Source: Candidatus Methylopumilus universalis (lineage in GTDB: Bacteria > Pseudomonadota > Gammaproteobacteria > Burkholderiales > Methylophilaceae). From it: DNA of 64,000 bases. The stretch is taken from positions 25,343-89,342 of the forward strand of contig CAMCXI010000006.1 of assembly GCA_945883335.1 (NCBI GenBank), written 5' to 3'. The position numbers and the translations under genes were made by a program. How positions within the stretch are numbered: position 1 is the stretch's first letter; every line of letters begins with the position of its first letter. Of the stretch, positions 55,564 through 64,000 are shown in pieces. The notes under the pieces are model-generated. The model was not told the origin of the DNA. It saw nothing but the letters and a program-made list of their open reading frames with translations, and searched no databases.

Positions 55564-55640
55564 AAAGCCCAGCATAAAATTTATCTTTTCTTCGCGCGCG
55601 CGCGTGAAGGCAGAAAAATAAAATTCAAAAGGGCTTTTTT
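55564..55640 (+). other. 77-nt hairpin centred on alternating CG
   Basis: Outer arms AAAGCCC (55564-55570) and GGGCTTTTTT (55631-55640), inner arms around TTTTCTTC / GAAGGCAGAAAA, and an apex of CTTCGCGCGCGCG / CGTGAAG (55590-55609). It ends in a T run on the plus strand, so it could terminate rightward transcription or fold as an RNA or cruciform. Confidence 0.6.
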
Positions 55641-55718
55641 CGGACTAACGCTAATAGAAAGTTTAGTGAGCGATGTTAGGTAGAAAGGTAGTCTAGTTTC
55701 AAACCGCCCCTAGTCATT

Positions 55719-55886
55719 TTATTTTCTAGAGTCCTCATATATCCCCCATAACTGCTGCTCTGTTAAAGGCTTTAAAAACCTCTCCAAGTCTTCACTGGTC
55801 GCCAGCCGTAAAAGAAAGTTCTGCCATTCATCGCTATCTAACACCAACAAAGTATTCAACTCCAACTCTTCCCTCCCTTTATTCAT
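55719..55886 (-). CDS. 55-residue acidic protein of the mobile element
   Basis: Reads MNKGREELELNTLLVLDSDE, then WQNFLLRLATSEDLERFLKP and LTEQQLWGIYEDSRK. The ATG at 55886 is preceded by AAGGACTGAAT, a strong ribosome site with 6-nt spacing. The product is acidic and helical, with Trp, Phe and Leu placed as in small protein-protein interaction modules. It lies directly downstream of the four GTTCA repeats and ahead of the lipoprotein gene, in one leftward unit. No family recognised. Confidence 0.6.
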   Translation of the reverse strand: MNKGREELELNTLLVLDSDEWQNFLLRLATSEDLERFLKPLTEQQLWGIYEDSRK

Positions 55887-55920
55887 ATTCAGTCCTTGGC
55901 TAATGGTAATATTACATAGT

Positions 55921-56035
55921 GTTCACTCAGTGAACCTTACTAACAGCTAAAAATAATGAAAATGGGTTCACATACCGAACCTAGAAATACCCCCCAAGTT
56001 CATCCACCGAACCTACTTAGGTTCAACTACTGAAC
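55921..56035. repeat. Four 15-bp inverted repeats GTTCA-NNN-AS-YGAAC
   Basis: Copies at 55921-55935 (GTTCACTCAGTGAAC), 55966-55980 (GTTCACATACCGAAC), 55998-56012 (GTTCATCCACCGAAC) and 56021-56035 (GTTCAACTACTGAAC). Start-to-start spacing is 45, 32 and 23 bp. Three are followed by C, giving GAACC. The last lies in the final codons of the winged-helix gene at 56013. They precede the 55-residue gene's start by 35-150 bp, so they may be operators or replication iterons. Confidence 0.85.
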
Positions 56036-56486
56036 AGTCATTTTTTTGCTCAGCTTTAATATTTTTTGGCTGTGGTCTTTTAGGTGTTGGCGGAGCATTG
56101 CATAACCTGTAAGCGCCCTGCCTAAAACCCTTGATAGGGATTATGTCTAATCCTAGTTTGTTCGATATTGGTAACCAAGTTACCGCATAAAGTTTAGCTC
56201 CCTTACGCATACCTCCATTTTTAGTTTGTTGTATTAGCTCACGTTCTTCAAGCTCTCTTTTGGCCTTTACGTTTAAAGGCCTGCTTGTAAAGCCGTATCG
56301 TTTAAGCCATGTATGCGTTAACTGATAGTGCCCATTGTTTGTGCCGTCATATTGACGGCAAAGCATAATTAACATCGAGCGAGCATAATGAGTTAAACCT
56401 ATAAAAGCTTGACTATCTATAACGCTAAATGGAAGCGGGGCATAGCTCCCGCTTACCTGCTCTGGACGTTTTTTTGACCTTGACAT
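56013..56486 (-). CDS. Winged-helix protein, replication-initiator-like
   Basis: 157 residues. LPFSVIDSQAFIGLTHYARSM and LIMLCRQYDGTNNGHYQLTHTWLKRYGF, then AKRELEERELIQQTKNGGMRKGAKLYAVTWLPI, form a winged HTH like the N-terminal domain of small replication initiators and related phage proteins. The tail is Lys/Pro-rich (APPTPKRPQPKNIKAEQK). The end of the gene contains one of the four inverted repeats, which continue just beyond its stop. That closeness of a DNA-binding gene to its possible sites is the main functional hint. It sits 4 bp from the upstream gene in an operon. Confidence 0.55.
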   Translation of the reverse strand: MSRSKKRPEQVSGSYAPLPFSVIDSQAFIGLTHYARSMLIMLCRQYDGTNNGHYQLTHTWLKRYGFTSRPLNVKAKRELEERELIQQTKNGGMRKGAKLYAVTWLPISNKLGLDIIPIKGFRQGAYRLCNAPPTPKRPQPKNIKAEQKNDCSVVEPK

Positions 56487-56490
56487 AGCA

Positions 56491-56760
56491 TCAAGTCCCT
56501 AGAATTTTTCGAGCTTTTTCCCTATCTACCTCTTTCAACCAGTAGCGCTTACATTCAGTTTTCCCACCAAAAGCATTAGGCACACTTTCCATCTTACGCA
56601 AAAAAACTAGCCCATACTTGCGCTGAATATCGGAGACTGTAGTTCGCAAAACGTAATCATGGTGAAAGTTTGCTGCTTCAAAGCAATTTAAACCTGCCTC
56701 GCCTTTCTCAACAAATAAATTCAACATAGAAGTTTGTTTAGTTTTTAGACATTCACGCAT
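56491..56760 (-). CDS. Small helix-turn-helix/winged-helix protein
   Basis: 89 residues. TKQTSMLNLFVEKGEAGLNCFEA followed by YVLRTTVSDIQRKYGLVFLRKME and a basic tail CKRYWLKEVDREKARKILG reads as a winged helix in which TTVSDIQRKYG is the recognition part; such proteins are common in small integrative elements and prophages. Two base pairs separate it from the AlpA-like gene and four from the next gene, so it is in the same operon. Target and role are unknown. Confidence 0.6.
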   Translation of the reverse strand: MRECLKTKQTSMLNLFVEKGEAGLNCFEAANFHHDYVLRTTVSDIQRKYGLVFLRKMESVPNAFGGKTECKRYWLKEVDREKARKILGT

Positions 56761-56762
56761 AA

Positions 56763-56948
56763 TTAAGCCCCGATTTTAGAGTTAATAAAGCGCGCAAGTT
56801 CAACTTCACTTACTGTGGTAGTTCTTGTAGTTAATTTATTTGTTTTGATTTCACCGTTTTTGACTAAACGCCAAAAAGTCGAAATTGATATGCCGAGGCT
56901 ATCGGCTACTTGAAGTGGGCGATATTGCTTAGTAACTTGATTTTGCAT
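56763..56948 (-). CDS. AlpA-family regulator/excisionase-like protein
   Basis: 61 residues: YRPLQVADSLGISISTFWRLV and KNGEIKTNKLTTRTTTVSEVELARFINSKIG, the MerR-like HTH with wing of AlpA/Xis-type proteins. In P4-like elements AlpA activates integrase or acts as directionality factor. It starts the short operon of DNA-binding genes. A 10-bp inverted repeat with one mismatch (56950-56981) covers the ribosome-site and promoter side of its ATG, suggesting autoregulation. Confidence 0.75.
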   Translation of the reverse strand: MQNQVTKQYRPLQVADSLGISISTFWRLVKNGEIKTNKLTTRTTTVSEVELARFINSKIGA

Positions 56949-56949
56949 T

Positions 56950-56981
56950 TTAGAATTCCATAAATTGTTAAGGAGTTCTAA
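56950..56981. promoter_or_regulatory. Inverted repeat before the AlpA-like gene
   Basis: TTAGAATTCC (56950-56959), 12-bp spacer, GGAGTTCTAA (56972-56981); the arms match at 9 of 10 positions. It begins 2 bp upstream of the ATG at 56948. A dimeric repressor or AlpA itself could bind. Confidence 0.5.
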
Positions 56982-57017
56982 TAATGTTCAATTTTATTTC
57001 ACGTTATAACCCGCCAG

Positions 57018-57557
57018 CTAGATGACGGGGTTAAGTTTTTTAGCTTTCTTTTTTAAATTTGTGACAAGCTCATCAATACTCTCAATCCTCTCAATTTCCG
57101 GATACTTGCCTGCCATTTCATCAATAAAAGCTTGTTTGTAGCCATGCTTACCATCAATTATTAGAAGTCGTTTTGGATGACTAGGCCAGTCCATATTGGC
57201 TATTTTATAAAGGGCTTTGCTGGCAGGATTGTTTTTAGCACGCTGTTTTCCACCCTTACTTTTTTCTTGCTTTATTGCATAAGAGGCAACATCTCTAGCA
57301 ATCTGCTCCACCAAGCAAAAAACAGTTAACCCATCAACATTCTTTAGCTCTAAAAAATTTAGAAATGCTGGTTTTTGGCCTAGTAGTTTTATTATCTTAT
57401 TTGCTTCAGAGTTTGCTTCAGGGTATCTCTCAATAAATTCTTCGATTGATTTTCTTAGTCGCGCTGTCTTTTCAGGATTATCCTGACTGTTAACCAGCAC
57501 TTCCAAGACCTCAAAAGGCCTTATAGCGTCAGGTAATTCTATCTTTTTGTTGCCCAT
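57018..57557 (-). CDS. Hypothetical protein of the mobile element
   Basis: 179 residues, 11 bp downstream of the integrase stop, hence probably in the integrase transcript. N-terminal half helical and acidic (TARLRKSIEEFIERYPEANS, ANKIIKLLGQKPAFLNFLEL), then a basic strip KQEKSKGGKQRAKNNPASKAL, and a C-terminal part with KRLLIIDGKHGYKQAFIDEM, ending in Lys-rich residues. No signal or TM. I do not recognise it; the basic strip could bind DNA. Confidence 0.65.
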   Translation of the reverse strand: MGNKKIELPDAIRPFEVLEVLVNSQDNPEKTARLRKSIEEFIERYPEANSEANKIIKLLGQKPAFLNFLELKNVDGLTVFCLVEQIARDVASYAIKQEKSKGGKQRAKNNPASKALYKIANMDWPSHPKRLLIIDGKHGYKQAFIDEMAGKYPEIERIESIDELVTNLKKKAKKLNPVI

Positions 57558-57568
57558 ATACTCACCCT

Positions 57569-58786
57569 TTAAGCCTGATTAAATGGAAGCACTATTGCAT
57601 CTGCTTTTAGCTCATCTAGGTAGTCTGCCCATATTTGCATCATTGATTGACGCTGTTCTAAAAATTTAGTGCGGTTGTAGGCTCTTCCCAAAGCGTCAGG
57701 CACTTTGTGGGCTAATTGATGCTCAATTATGGCAGGGTCGATGTTTAATCTTTCATGAAGAAGCGTTCTAGCCATAGCTCTAAAACCGTGCCCAGTGATT
57801 TGAGTCTTAGTATCGTAACCCATGCGCTTTAAGGCCGCGTTAATAGCGCTCTCACTCATAGGCTTTTGGGGGTCGTGTCCGCCCTGAAAAACAAATACCC
57901 CCTCCCCACTGAAAGGATGGATTTGTTTAAGTATGTTAAGGGCTTGGTTTGATAAAGGCACAATATGGTCTGTTTTAGTTTTACTAACACGATAAGCCCA
58001 AATTGCATTATCAAGGTCAATATCTCCCCATTTAGCACGCCTTAGCTCGCTAGGGCGAGTAAAAACCAGCGGGGCAAGACGGAGAGCACTCTCAACTGTA
58101 AAAGTCCCTTGAAAGCCATCTATTGCGCGTAATAATTCGGCAACTTGCTGAGGTTCAGTAAATGAAGCCATGTGTTTAACTTGCGGTGAAGGTAAAGCCC
58201 CCCTCAAATCGCCTGTAACATCTCGCAATGCCTTGCCATTTTGCACCGCGTATCTAAAAATTTGTCCGATTGCTTGCAAAGCTCTATGGGCGGTTTCCAA
58301 CTTGTTCTGATTTTGAGGGCGCTGTATAACTTGCAATACATCGGGAGCGGTAATGTCTGAAATGGGCTTCTTACCCAACCAAGGAAAAATATAAATTTCC
58401 AATCGTCTTACAGTGCGTTCTTTATGAGATAAAGATTTTGTAACGAAATAACTTTCAGCCCATTCACGCGCTAACGCCTCAAAAGTATTTTCATATTTAC
58501 CGTAAAGGGCTTGTTTTTGAGCCTTTTTTACATCGACTGGGTCAACGGGAGGAGTCTGAGCGAGAAGTTTTCTTGCGTTGTCTCGCCTAGTCCTTGCTTC
58601 AGCCAAAGTTACTTCAGGATAAGTCCCAAAAGACAATAATTTTGCTTTACCAGCAAAACGATAGCGATATCGCCACCACTTACCGCCCTTAGCTTTAATC
58701 AGAATTGACAAGCCTTGCCCATCGGCAAGTGTGTAATCTTTATCACTTGGTTTTGCATTACGAAGAACTGTATCTGTTAGCGACAT
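57569..58786 (-). CDS. P4-type tyrosine integrase
   Basis: 405 residues. The N-terminal DUF4102-type arm-binding domain (MSLTDTVLRNAKPSDKDYTL, then SFGTYPEVTLAEARTRRDNAR), a SAM-like core-binding domain (about 95-200) and the catalytic domain with Arg244 (TRPSELRRAKW), His333 and Arg336 (GHGFRAMARTLL), His360 (HQLAH) and nucleophile Tyr370 (GRAYNRTKF). All catalytic residues are present, so it is probably active. It starts about 160 bp from the ssrA 3' end, the attachment site in use here. Confidence 0.93.
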   Translation of the reverse strand: MSLTDTVLRNAKPSDKDYTLADGQGLSILIKAKGGKWWRYRYRFAGKAKLLSFGTYPEVTLAEARTRRDNARKLLAQTPPVDPVDVKKAQKQALYGKYENTFEALAREWAESYFVTKSLSHKERTVRRLEIYIFPWLGKKPISDITAPDVLQVIQRPQNQNKLETAHRALQAIGQIFRYAVQNGKALRDVTGDLRGALPSPQVKHMASFTEPQQVAELLRAIDGFQGTFTVESALRLAPLVFTRPSELRRAKWGDIDLDNAIWAYRVSKTKTDHIVPLSNQALNILKQIHPFSGEGVFVFQGGHDPQKPMSESAINAALKRMGYDTKTQITGHGFRAMARTLLHERLNIDPAIIEHQLAHKVPDALGRAYNRTKFLEQRQSMMQIWADYLDELKADAIVLPFNQA

Positions 58787-58887
58787 GTGTATAACTCACT
58801 TTTTGGATAACTCAGTTATACATAAAGTTATACACATTACAGTGGCATGTCAATGAAGTTTATAACACTAAATGAAACGAATGGACA

Positions 58888-58924
58888 ACAAAAACCCTCA
58901 TGGTTAGCGGGTTTATGAGGTTTT
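58888..58924 (-). terminator. Terminator of ssrA supplied by the element
   Basis: Minus strand: AAAACCTCAT, loop, ATGAGGGTTTT and a T run. One base bulges. It lies on the element side of the attachment site. Confidence 0.75.
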
Positions 58925-58971
58925 GTGATACTTTATAATTTTAAAAATGGTGGAGCTGGGGGGAATCGAAC
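58923..58971 (-). other. attR-like site: functional ssrA 3' end
   Basis: Holds TTGTGATACTT (58923-58933), AAAATGGTGG (58944-58953) and AGCTGGGGGGAATCGAAC (58954-58971), the words found again in order at 54749-54787. The tmRNA CCA end is at 58948-58950. Confidence 0.7.
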
Positions 58972-59311
58972 CCCCGTCCGCAAGCCCTCCACAGACAGTT
59001 CTACATACTTAGCTGTGTTGTTTGATTTAACTTATTCCACACCAACGAGCAAGCAAGAAATAAGCGAGTTACCTTAGGGTTAATGAGGTGCTAAGTAACC
59101 CAACACTTCACGTATCCCATGTATATGACACTGCCATGACTTTCGTCATCCACCCCATGGGAATGATGGTGCAGCGTCCAGCCGGATTAAGCGGCTAGAG
59201 AGTAAGTTTCGTCGTTTGCGACTATACTTTTTTCAGCTGTATTTACGAGGGAACTGAGCCTCGGTATGCCCTGCACTGCTTTGCAACCCACGTCGAAACC
59301 TGGTCAGCCCC
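58948..59311 (-). ncRNA. ssrA: Transfer-messenger RNA
   Basis: 364 nt. The 5' GGGGCTG pairs with CAGCTCC before ACCA at the 3' end; the T-arm is GGGTTCGATTC. The tag reading frame starts at GCA in AGTCGCAAACGACGAAAC and gives ANDETYSLAA and stop after the resume codon Ala, a betaproteobacterial type. It rescues stalled ribosomes with SmpB, whose gene lies 103 bp upstream on the same strand. Its 3' end is the integration site of the element. Confidence 0.96.
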
Positions 59312-59414
59312 GGGTAGTTTGTATTTCAGTCATTACTAGATGGTGCTAGATTTTCAAAATGCAAGCCCTGCATATTTCAAGGCCCACCACCAGCAACAAT
59401 TTCAATTATACGCG

Positions 59415-59864
59415 CTATTTGTTGTGGGCACGCACAATCCTTCCGCGCTCACGCTCCCAATCACGCTCTTTCTCTGCATCGCGTTTGTCATATTGCTTCT
59501 TACCCTTAGCAAGACCAATCTGCACTTTGACGCGACCATCCTTAAAATGAAGATCAAGCGGCACCAGCGTGTAACCTGCCCGTTCTACTTTGCCAATTAA
59601 CTTGGCGATTTCTTCATTATGCAAAAGTAGCTTACGTGTACGAATGGCATCGGGACGAATATGCGTGGATGCAGCCCCCAGCGGCGTGACATGACAGCCA
59701 ATCAAATACACTTCCCCACGCTGAATAATCACGTAGGCTTCTTTGATGTTGGCGCGGTTGTCACGAATGGCTTTCACCTCCCATCCTTCAAGGACGATCC
59801 CTGCCTCGTACTTTTCTTCGATGAAAAAGTCGTGAAACGCTTTTTTGTTTTGGGCAATACTCAT
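59415..59864 (-). CDS. smpB: SsrA-binding protein SmpB
   Basis: 149 residues from ATG at 59864 ([20 protein letters not shown]), the usual N-terminus; 12 extra in-frame residues upstream (from 59900) are unlikely. The OB fold contains [24 protein letters not shown] and [10 protein letters not shown], followed by the RNA-binding loop and the basic C-terminal tail [20 protein letters not shown]. It delivers tmRNA to the stalled ribosome. Being beside ssrA on the same strand is common in betaproteobacteria, and the ratA gene is divergent from it. Confidence 0.96.
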   Translation of the reverse strand: MSIAQNKKAFHDFFIEEKYEAGIVLEGWEVKAIRDNRANIKEAYVIIQRGEVYLIGCHVTPLGAASTHIRPDAIRTRKLLLHNEEIAKLIGKVERAGYTLVPLDLHFKDGRVKVQIGLAKGKKQYDKRDAEKERDWERERGRIVRAHNK

Positions 59865-59970
59865 CAATACACGCGGACTTAAATAGCTTAAAATAGGCAT
59901 TTTACTCTACTTGCCTTTGAAAATATTTAATCTCACATCAAAGACTCATTCACAAAAGCATAAATAAACC

Positions 59971-60402
59971 ATGGTAAAAGTTGATAAAACCGTTTTAGTC
60001 CAACACTCTGCGGCGCAGATGTTTCAATTAGTAGACGATGTTGAGCATTACACCGAGTTTTTGCCTTGGTGTGGTGGCGTAGATTTGATTAAGCGCTCTG
60101 AGGCCACTACAACCGCGACAATCCATATTGATTTTCATGGACTAAAACAAAAATTTACTACAGAAAATCAAAAACACTTTCCTAATGCCATGGATATGAA
60201 GTTCAAAGATGGTCCATTTAAACATTTTGAGGGCAATTGGAGATTTACTGAGCTTGGTGATGAATCATGCAAAATTGAATTTCATTTGGAGTATGAGTTT
60301 TCGAATTTTTTTTTAAGTCAATTAATTTCGCCTGTGTTTAGCCATATTGCCAATACCTTTGTTGACTCTTTTGTCACGCGTGCCGACAATATCCTTAAAT
60401 AA
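59971..60402 (+). CDS. ratA: RatA/COQ10-family START-domain protein
   Basis: 143 residues. VKVDKTVLVQHSAAQMFQLVDDVEHYTEFLPWCGG is the typical start of this family, followed by IHIDFHGLKQKFTTENQ and the C-terminal helix LISPVFSHIANTFVDSFVTRA. The E. coli member was described as RatA, a ribosome-association toxin, whereas the mitochondrial counterpart Coq10 binds ubiquinone; the latter role may apply also in bacteria. It is followed by rnfH, 17 bp away, the usual pair. Confidence 0.9.
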   Translation: MVKVDKTVLVQHSAAQMFQLVDDVEHYTEFLPWCGGVDLIKRSEATTTATIHIDFHGLKQKFTTENQKHFPNAMDMKFKDGPFKHFEGNWRFTELGDESCKIEFHLEYEFSNFFLSQLISPVFSHIANTFVDSFVTRADNILK

Positions 60403-60419
60403 CAAAGGAAAGCTTTTTT

Positions 60420-60746
60420 GTGAATACAGATACGCAAGACATCATGGTTGAAGTGGCTTACGCCCTTCCTAGCAAGCAAGTCATTCTCCCTGTTAAGGTG
60501 GCATTAGGCACCACGGCTGAAGCGGCTATTCAAGCATCCGGCATACTCACCAAATTCTCGGAGATCGATTTAGCTGTGAATAAGATCGGCATATTTGGTA
60601 AGCTCAGCCAACTCGATATCAAGCTACGCCACTTGGACCGCGTTGAGATCTACCGCCCTTTAATTGCTGACCCGAAAGAAGTTCGCCGCCAACGCGCCGC
60701 TGAAGGTAAAATTATGAAAAAAGGCGGCGGCGATATCGCCGAGTAA
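60420..60746 (+). CDS. rnfH: RnfH/RatB-family ubiquitin-like protein
   Basis: 108 residues from a GTG with AAAGGAAAGC ahead. A beta-grasp fold is suggested by MVEVAYALPSKQVILPVKV, GTTAEAAIQASGIL and LRHLDRVEIYRPLIADPKEVRRQRA, the family's signature ending (UPF0125). The gene is found with ratA in most beta- and gammaproteobacteria, or in rnf clusters; its action is unknown. Downstream the guaB promoter begins about 65 bp after its stop. Confidence 0.9.
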   Translation: MNTDTQDIMVEVAYALPSKQVILPVKVALGTTAEAAIQASGILTKFSEIDLAVNKIGIFGKLSQLDIKLRHLDRVEIYRPLIADPKEVRRQRAAEGKIMKKGGGDIAE

Positions 60747-60800
60747 TTGATCTATCCTCATTCAATCAATCGATATCTCCTGACAAAACAAGTTTCCTGA

Positions 60801-62318
<1,518 letters not shown>

Positions 62319-62337
62319 TTCTTAACCGACTTTTGTT

Positions 62338-62378
62338 GGGCAAACCGCTTTGATATTTCACTTCAAAGTCGTTTGCCC
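62338..62378 (+). terminator. Hairpin between guaB and guaA
   Basis: GGGCAAACCGCTTTGA, loop TATTTCACT, TCAAAGTCGTTTGCCC with one mismatch and one wobble, then TTCGTTATTTTT. It may partially terminate guaB transcripts or attenuate guaA. Confidence 0.5.
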
Positions 62379-62413
62379 TTCGTTATTTTTAGCGTATAGG
62401 CTTTTTACTTCTT

Positions 62414-64000
62414 ATGTCTCATCAAAAAATTCTGATTTTAGATTTCGGCTCACAAGTCACGCAATTGATTGCTCGCCGTATTCGGGAGGCACACGTCTAT
62501 TGTGAGGTGCATCCTTGCGACGTTTCTGACGAATTTGTGCGCAACTTTGGCGCGCAAGGCATCGTACTTTCAGGTAGCCACGCCAGCGTTTATGAAGAAG
62601 ACACCGACAAAGCCCCTGATGCTGTATTTAGGCTAGGTGTCCCAGTGTTAGGCATTTGTTACGGCATGCAAACCATGGCGCAACAATTAGGCGGTAAGGT
62701 AGAAGCTGGCACAAAACGTGAGTTTGGCTTTGCCGAAGTGCGCGCACGTAACCACTCAGCGCTTTTTGATGGCATTCAAGACAGCACGAATGCTGAAGGC
62801 CACGGCTTGCTTGACGTATGGATGAGCCATGGCGATAAAGTGACTGAATTACCTGTTGGTTTCAAAGTAATTGCCAGCAATGACACCACGCCGATTGCTG
62901 CGATGGCTGACGAAGCACGTCAATTCTACGCTGTCCAATTCCACCCAGAAGTGACACACACCAAGCAAGGCGACGCGATGTTGCGCCGTTTTGTACTAGA
63001 CATCTGCAAAACAAAAGCCGACTGGGTGATGGGCGATTATATTGAAGAAGCTGTTGCTAAAATCCGCCAGCAGGTAGGCAACGAAGAGGTGATTCTTGGT
63101 CTTTCAGGTGGCGTAGACTCTAGTGTTGCCGCCGCATTGATTCACCGCGCCATAGGCGACCAACTCACTTGCGTTTTCGTTGACCACGGCTTGCTTCGCC
63201 TTAACGAGGGCAAAATGGTCATGGAAATGTTTGCTGGCCGCTTACATGCCAAAGTCATTCACGTCGATGCGGCAGAGCAATTCATGGGCGAATTGACTGG
63301 CGTCTCCGACCCTGAAGCAAAACGTAAAATTATTGGCAAAGCGTTTGTCGAAGTGTTCCAATCAGAAGCTAAAAAGCTCGCGAATGCAAAATGGCTCGCA
63401 CAAGGTACGATTTACCCAGACGTCATTGAGTCAGGCGGCGCAAAATCTAAAAAAGCTGTGACGATTAAAAGCCACCACAACGTGGGCGGCTTGCCTGAGA
63501 AATTAGGCTTAAAACTCTTAGAGCCACTCCGTGATTTATTCAAAGACGAAGTCCGTGAACTCGGTGTGGCGCTTGATTTGCCACACGACATGGTGTATCG
63601 CCATCCATTCCCAGGCCCAGGCCTTGGCGTGCGTATCTTGGGCGCAGTGAACAAAGAGTTTGCTGACCTACTCCGTTTAGCTGATGCTATTTTCATTGAA
63701 GAGCTACGTAATACTAAGGATGAAGCGACAGGCAAAACTTGGTATGAATTAACCAGCCAGGCATTCACGGTGTTCTTGCCCGTGAAATCCGTTGGGGTAA
63801 TGGGTGATGGCCGTACTTATGACTATGTGGTCGCACTGCGCGCTGTCGTGACGAGTGACTTTATGACGGCGCACTGGGCTGAATTACCTTACAGTCTGCT
63901 TGGCAAGGTCTCTAACCGCATCATTAATGAAGTGCGTGGCATTAACAGAGTGGTGTATGACGTATCTGGAAAACCACCCGCAACAATCGAGTGGGAGTAG
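62414..64000 (+). CDS. guaA: GMP synthase (glutamine-hydrolysing)
   Basis: 528 residues, complete, with the stop at the last base of the window. The N-terminal class I glutaminase has Cys82 in LGICYGMQ and His/Glu in QFHPEVTHT; the ATP pyrophosphatase has [15 protein letters not shown] and [12 protein letters not shown]; the C-terminal dimerisation domain has [16 protein letters not shown] and ending [10 protein letters not shown]. It aminates XMP to GMP. Together with guaB it completes GMP synthesis from IMP. Confidence 0.97.
   Translation: MSHQKILILDFGSQVTQLIARRIREAHVYCEVHPCDVSDEFVRNFGAQGIVLSGSHASVYEEDTDKAPDAVFRLGVPVLGICYGMQTMAQQLGGKVEAGTKREFGFAEVRARNHSALFDGIQDSTNAEGHGLLDVWMSHGDKVTELPVGFKVIASNDTTPIAAMADEARQFYAVQFHPEVTHTKQGDAMLRRFVLDICKTKADWVMGDYIEEAVAKIRQQVGNEEVILGLSGGVDSSVAAALIHRAIGDQLTCVFVDHGLLRLNEGKMVMEMFAGRLHAKVIHVDAAEQFMGELTGVSDPEAKRKIIGKAFVEVFQSEAKKLANAKWLAQGTIYPDVIESGGAKSKKAVTIKSHHNVGGLPEKLGLKLLEPLRDLFKDEVRELGVALDLPHDMVYRHPFPGPGLGVRILGAVNKEFADLLRLADAIFIEELRNTKDEATGKTWYELTSQAFTVFLPVKSVGVMGDGRTYDYVVALRAVVTSDFMTAHWAELPYSLLGKVSNRIINEVRGINRVVYDVSGKPPATIEWE

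Larger units (their letters stand above)
54788..58947. mobile_element. Small integrated element at the ssrA 3' end
   Basis: About 4.2 kb between a decayed copy of the tmRNA 3' end (left) and the functional end (right). A P4-type tyrosine integrase lies next to the functional ssrA end, as usual for this site. The remaining minus-strand genes are a 179-residue unknown, an AlpA-like regulator, two winged-helix proteins, a 55-residue protein and a lipoprotein. Four inverted repeats and a long hairpin are non-coding features. The divergence of the left copy suggests old integration. No relaxase, capsid or conjugation gene is present, so it would depend on a helper or be a remnant. Confidence 0.75.

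Noticed and set aside
56984-57025. Plus-strand 13-codon frame MFNFISRYNPPAR with AAGGAG ahead
   Set aside because: Very short, opposite to all element genes, and the AAGGAG belongs to the arm of the inverted repeat before the AlpA-like gene.

Overview
The window reads as a chromosomal segment of a betaproteobacterium, most compatible with the Methylophilaceae (Methylotenera-like methylotrophs). The evidence is moderate base composition, a tmRNA tag reading ANDETYSLAA, an elongation factor P with Arg32 next to the rhamnosyltransferase EarP, the block smpB / ratA-rnfH-guaB-guaA, the dnaE-accA-tilS order, and a sensor kinase with a MoxY-like sensing region. Family-level placement is inference.

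Layout. 1-5.3 kb: a TonB-dependent receptor (cut by the window edge), a MoxY/UhpB-type sensor kinase with a NarL-type regulator, a zinc-ribbon membrane protein overlapping a membrane-anchored LuxR-type regulator, and a secreted double-PepSY protein. Three intergenic gaps here share a composite motif and may form one regulon. 5.3-11.5 kb: tilS, accA and dnaE on the minus strand, and tRNA-Leu(UAG). 11.6-17.6 kb: a small unknown gene and a tripartite RND efflux operon. 17.6-37.7 kb: mostly housekeeping (glnE, acs, prfC, a YchJ-like gene, an ABC-F ATPase, yhdP, a Nit-family amidase, tldD, a histone H1-like Ala/Lys/Pro protein, mfd).

37.7-41.7 kb is an AT-richer accessory stretch. It holds a gene-tail remnant, a terminator-bearing leader before nhaA, a small secreted protein, an apparently frame-broken M23 peptidase, a CPA2 antiporter and a repeat-bearing intergenic region. 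41.7-54.7 kb: dedA, addA/addB, greB-earP-efp, ahpC/ahpF, and two poorly known genes, one behind a bulged hairpin.

54.75-58.95 kb is a compact mobile element integrated at the 3' end of ssrA (tmRNA). A P4-type integrase sits next to the intact ssrA end and a decayed copy of that end lies at the far side. Inside are an AlpA-like regulator, two winged-helix proteins (one replication-initiator-like), a 55-residue protein, a lipoprotein, four copies of a 15-bp inverted repeat GTTCA-NNN-AS-YGAAC, and a 77-nt hairpin built around alternating CG. This is the most unusual part of the window. 59-64 kb returns to core genes: ssrA, smpB, ratA, rnfH, guaB (with a visible promoter and an overlapping inverted repeat) and guaA, which ends exactly at the window edge.
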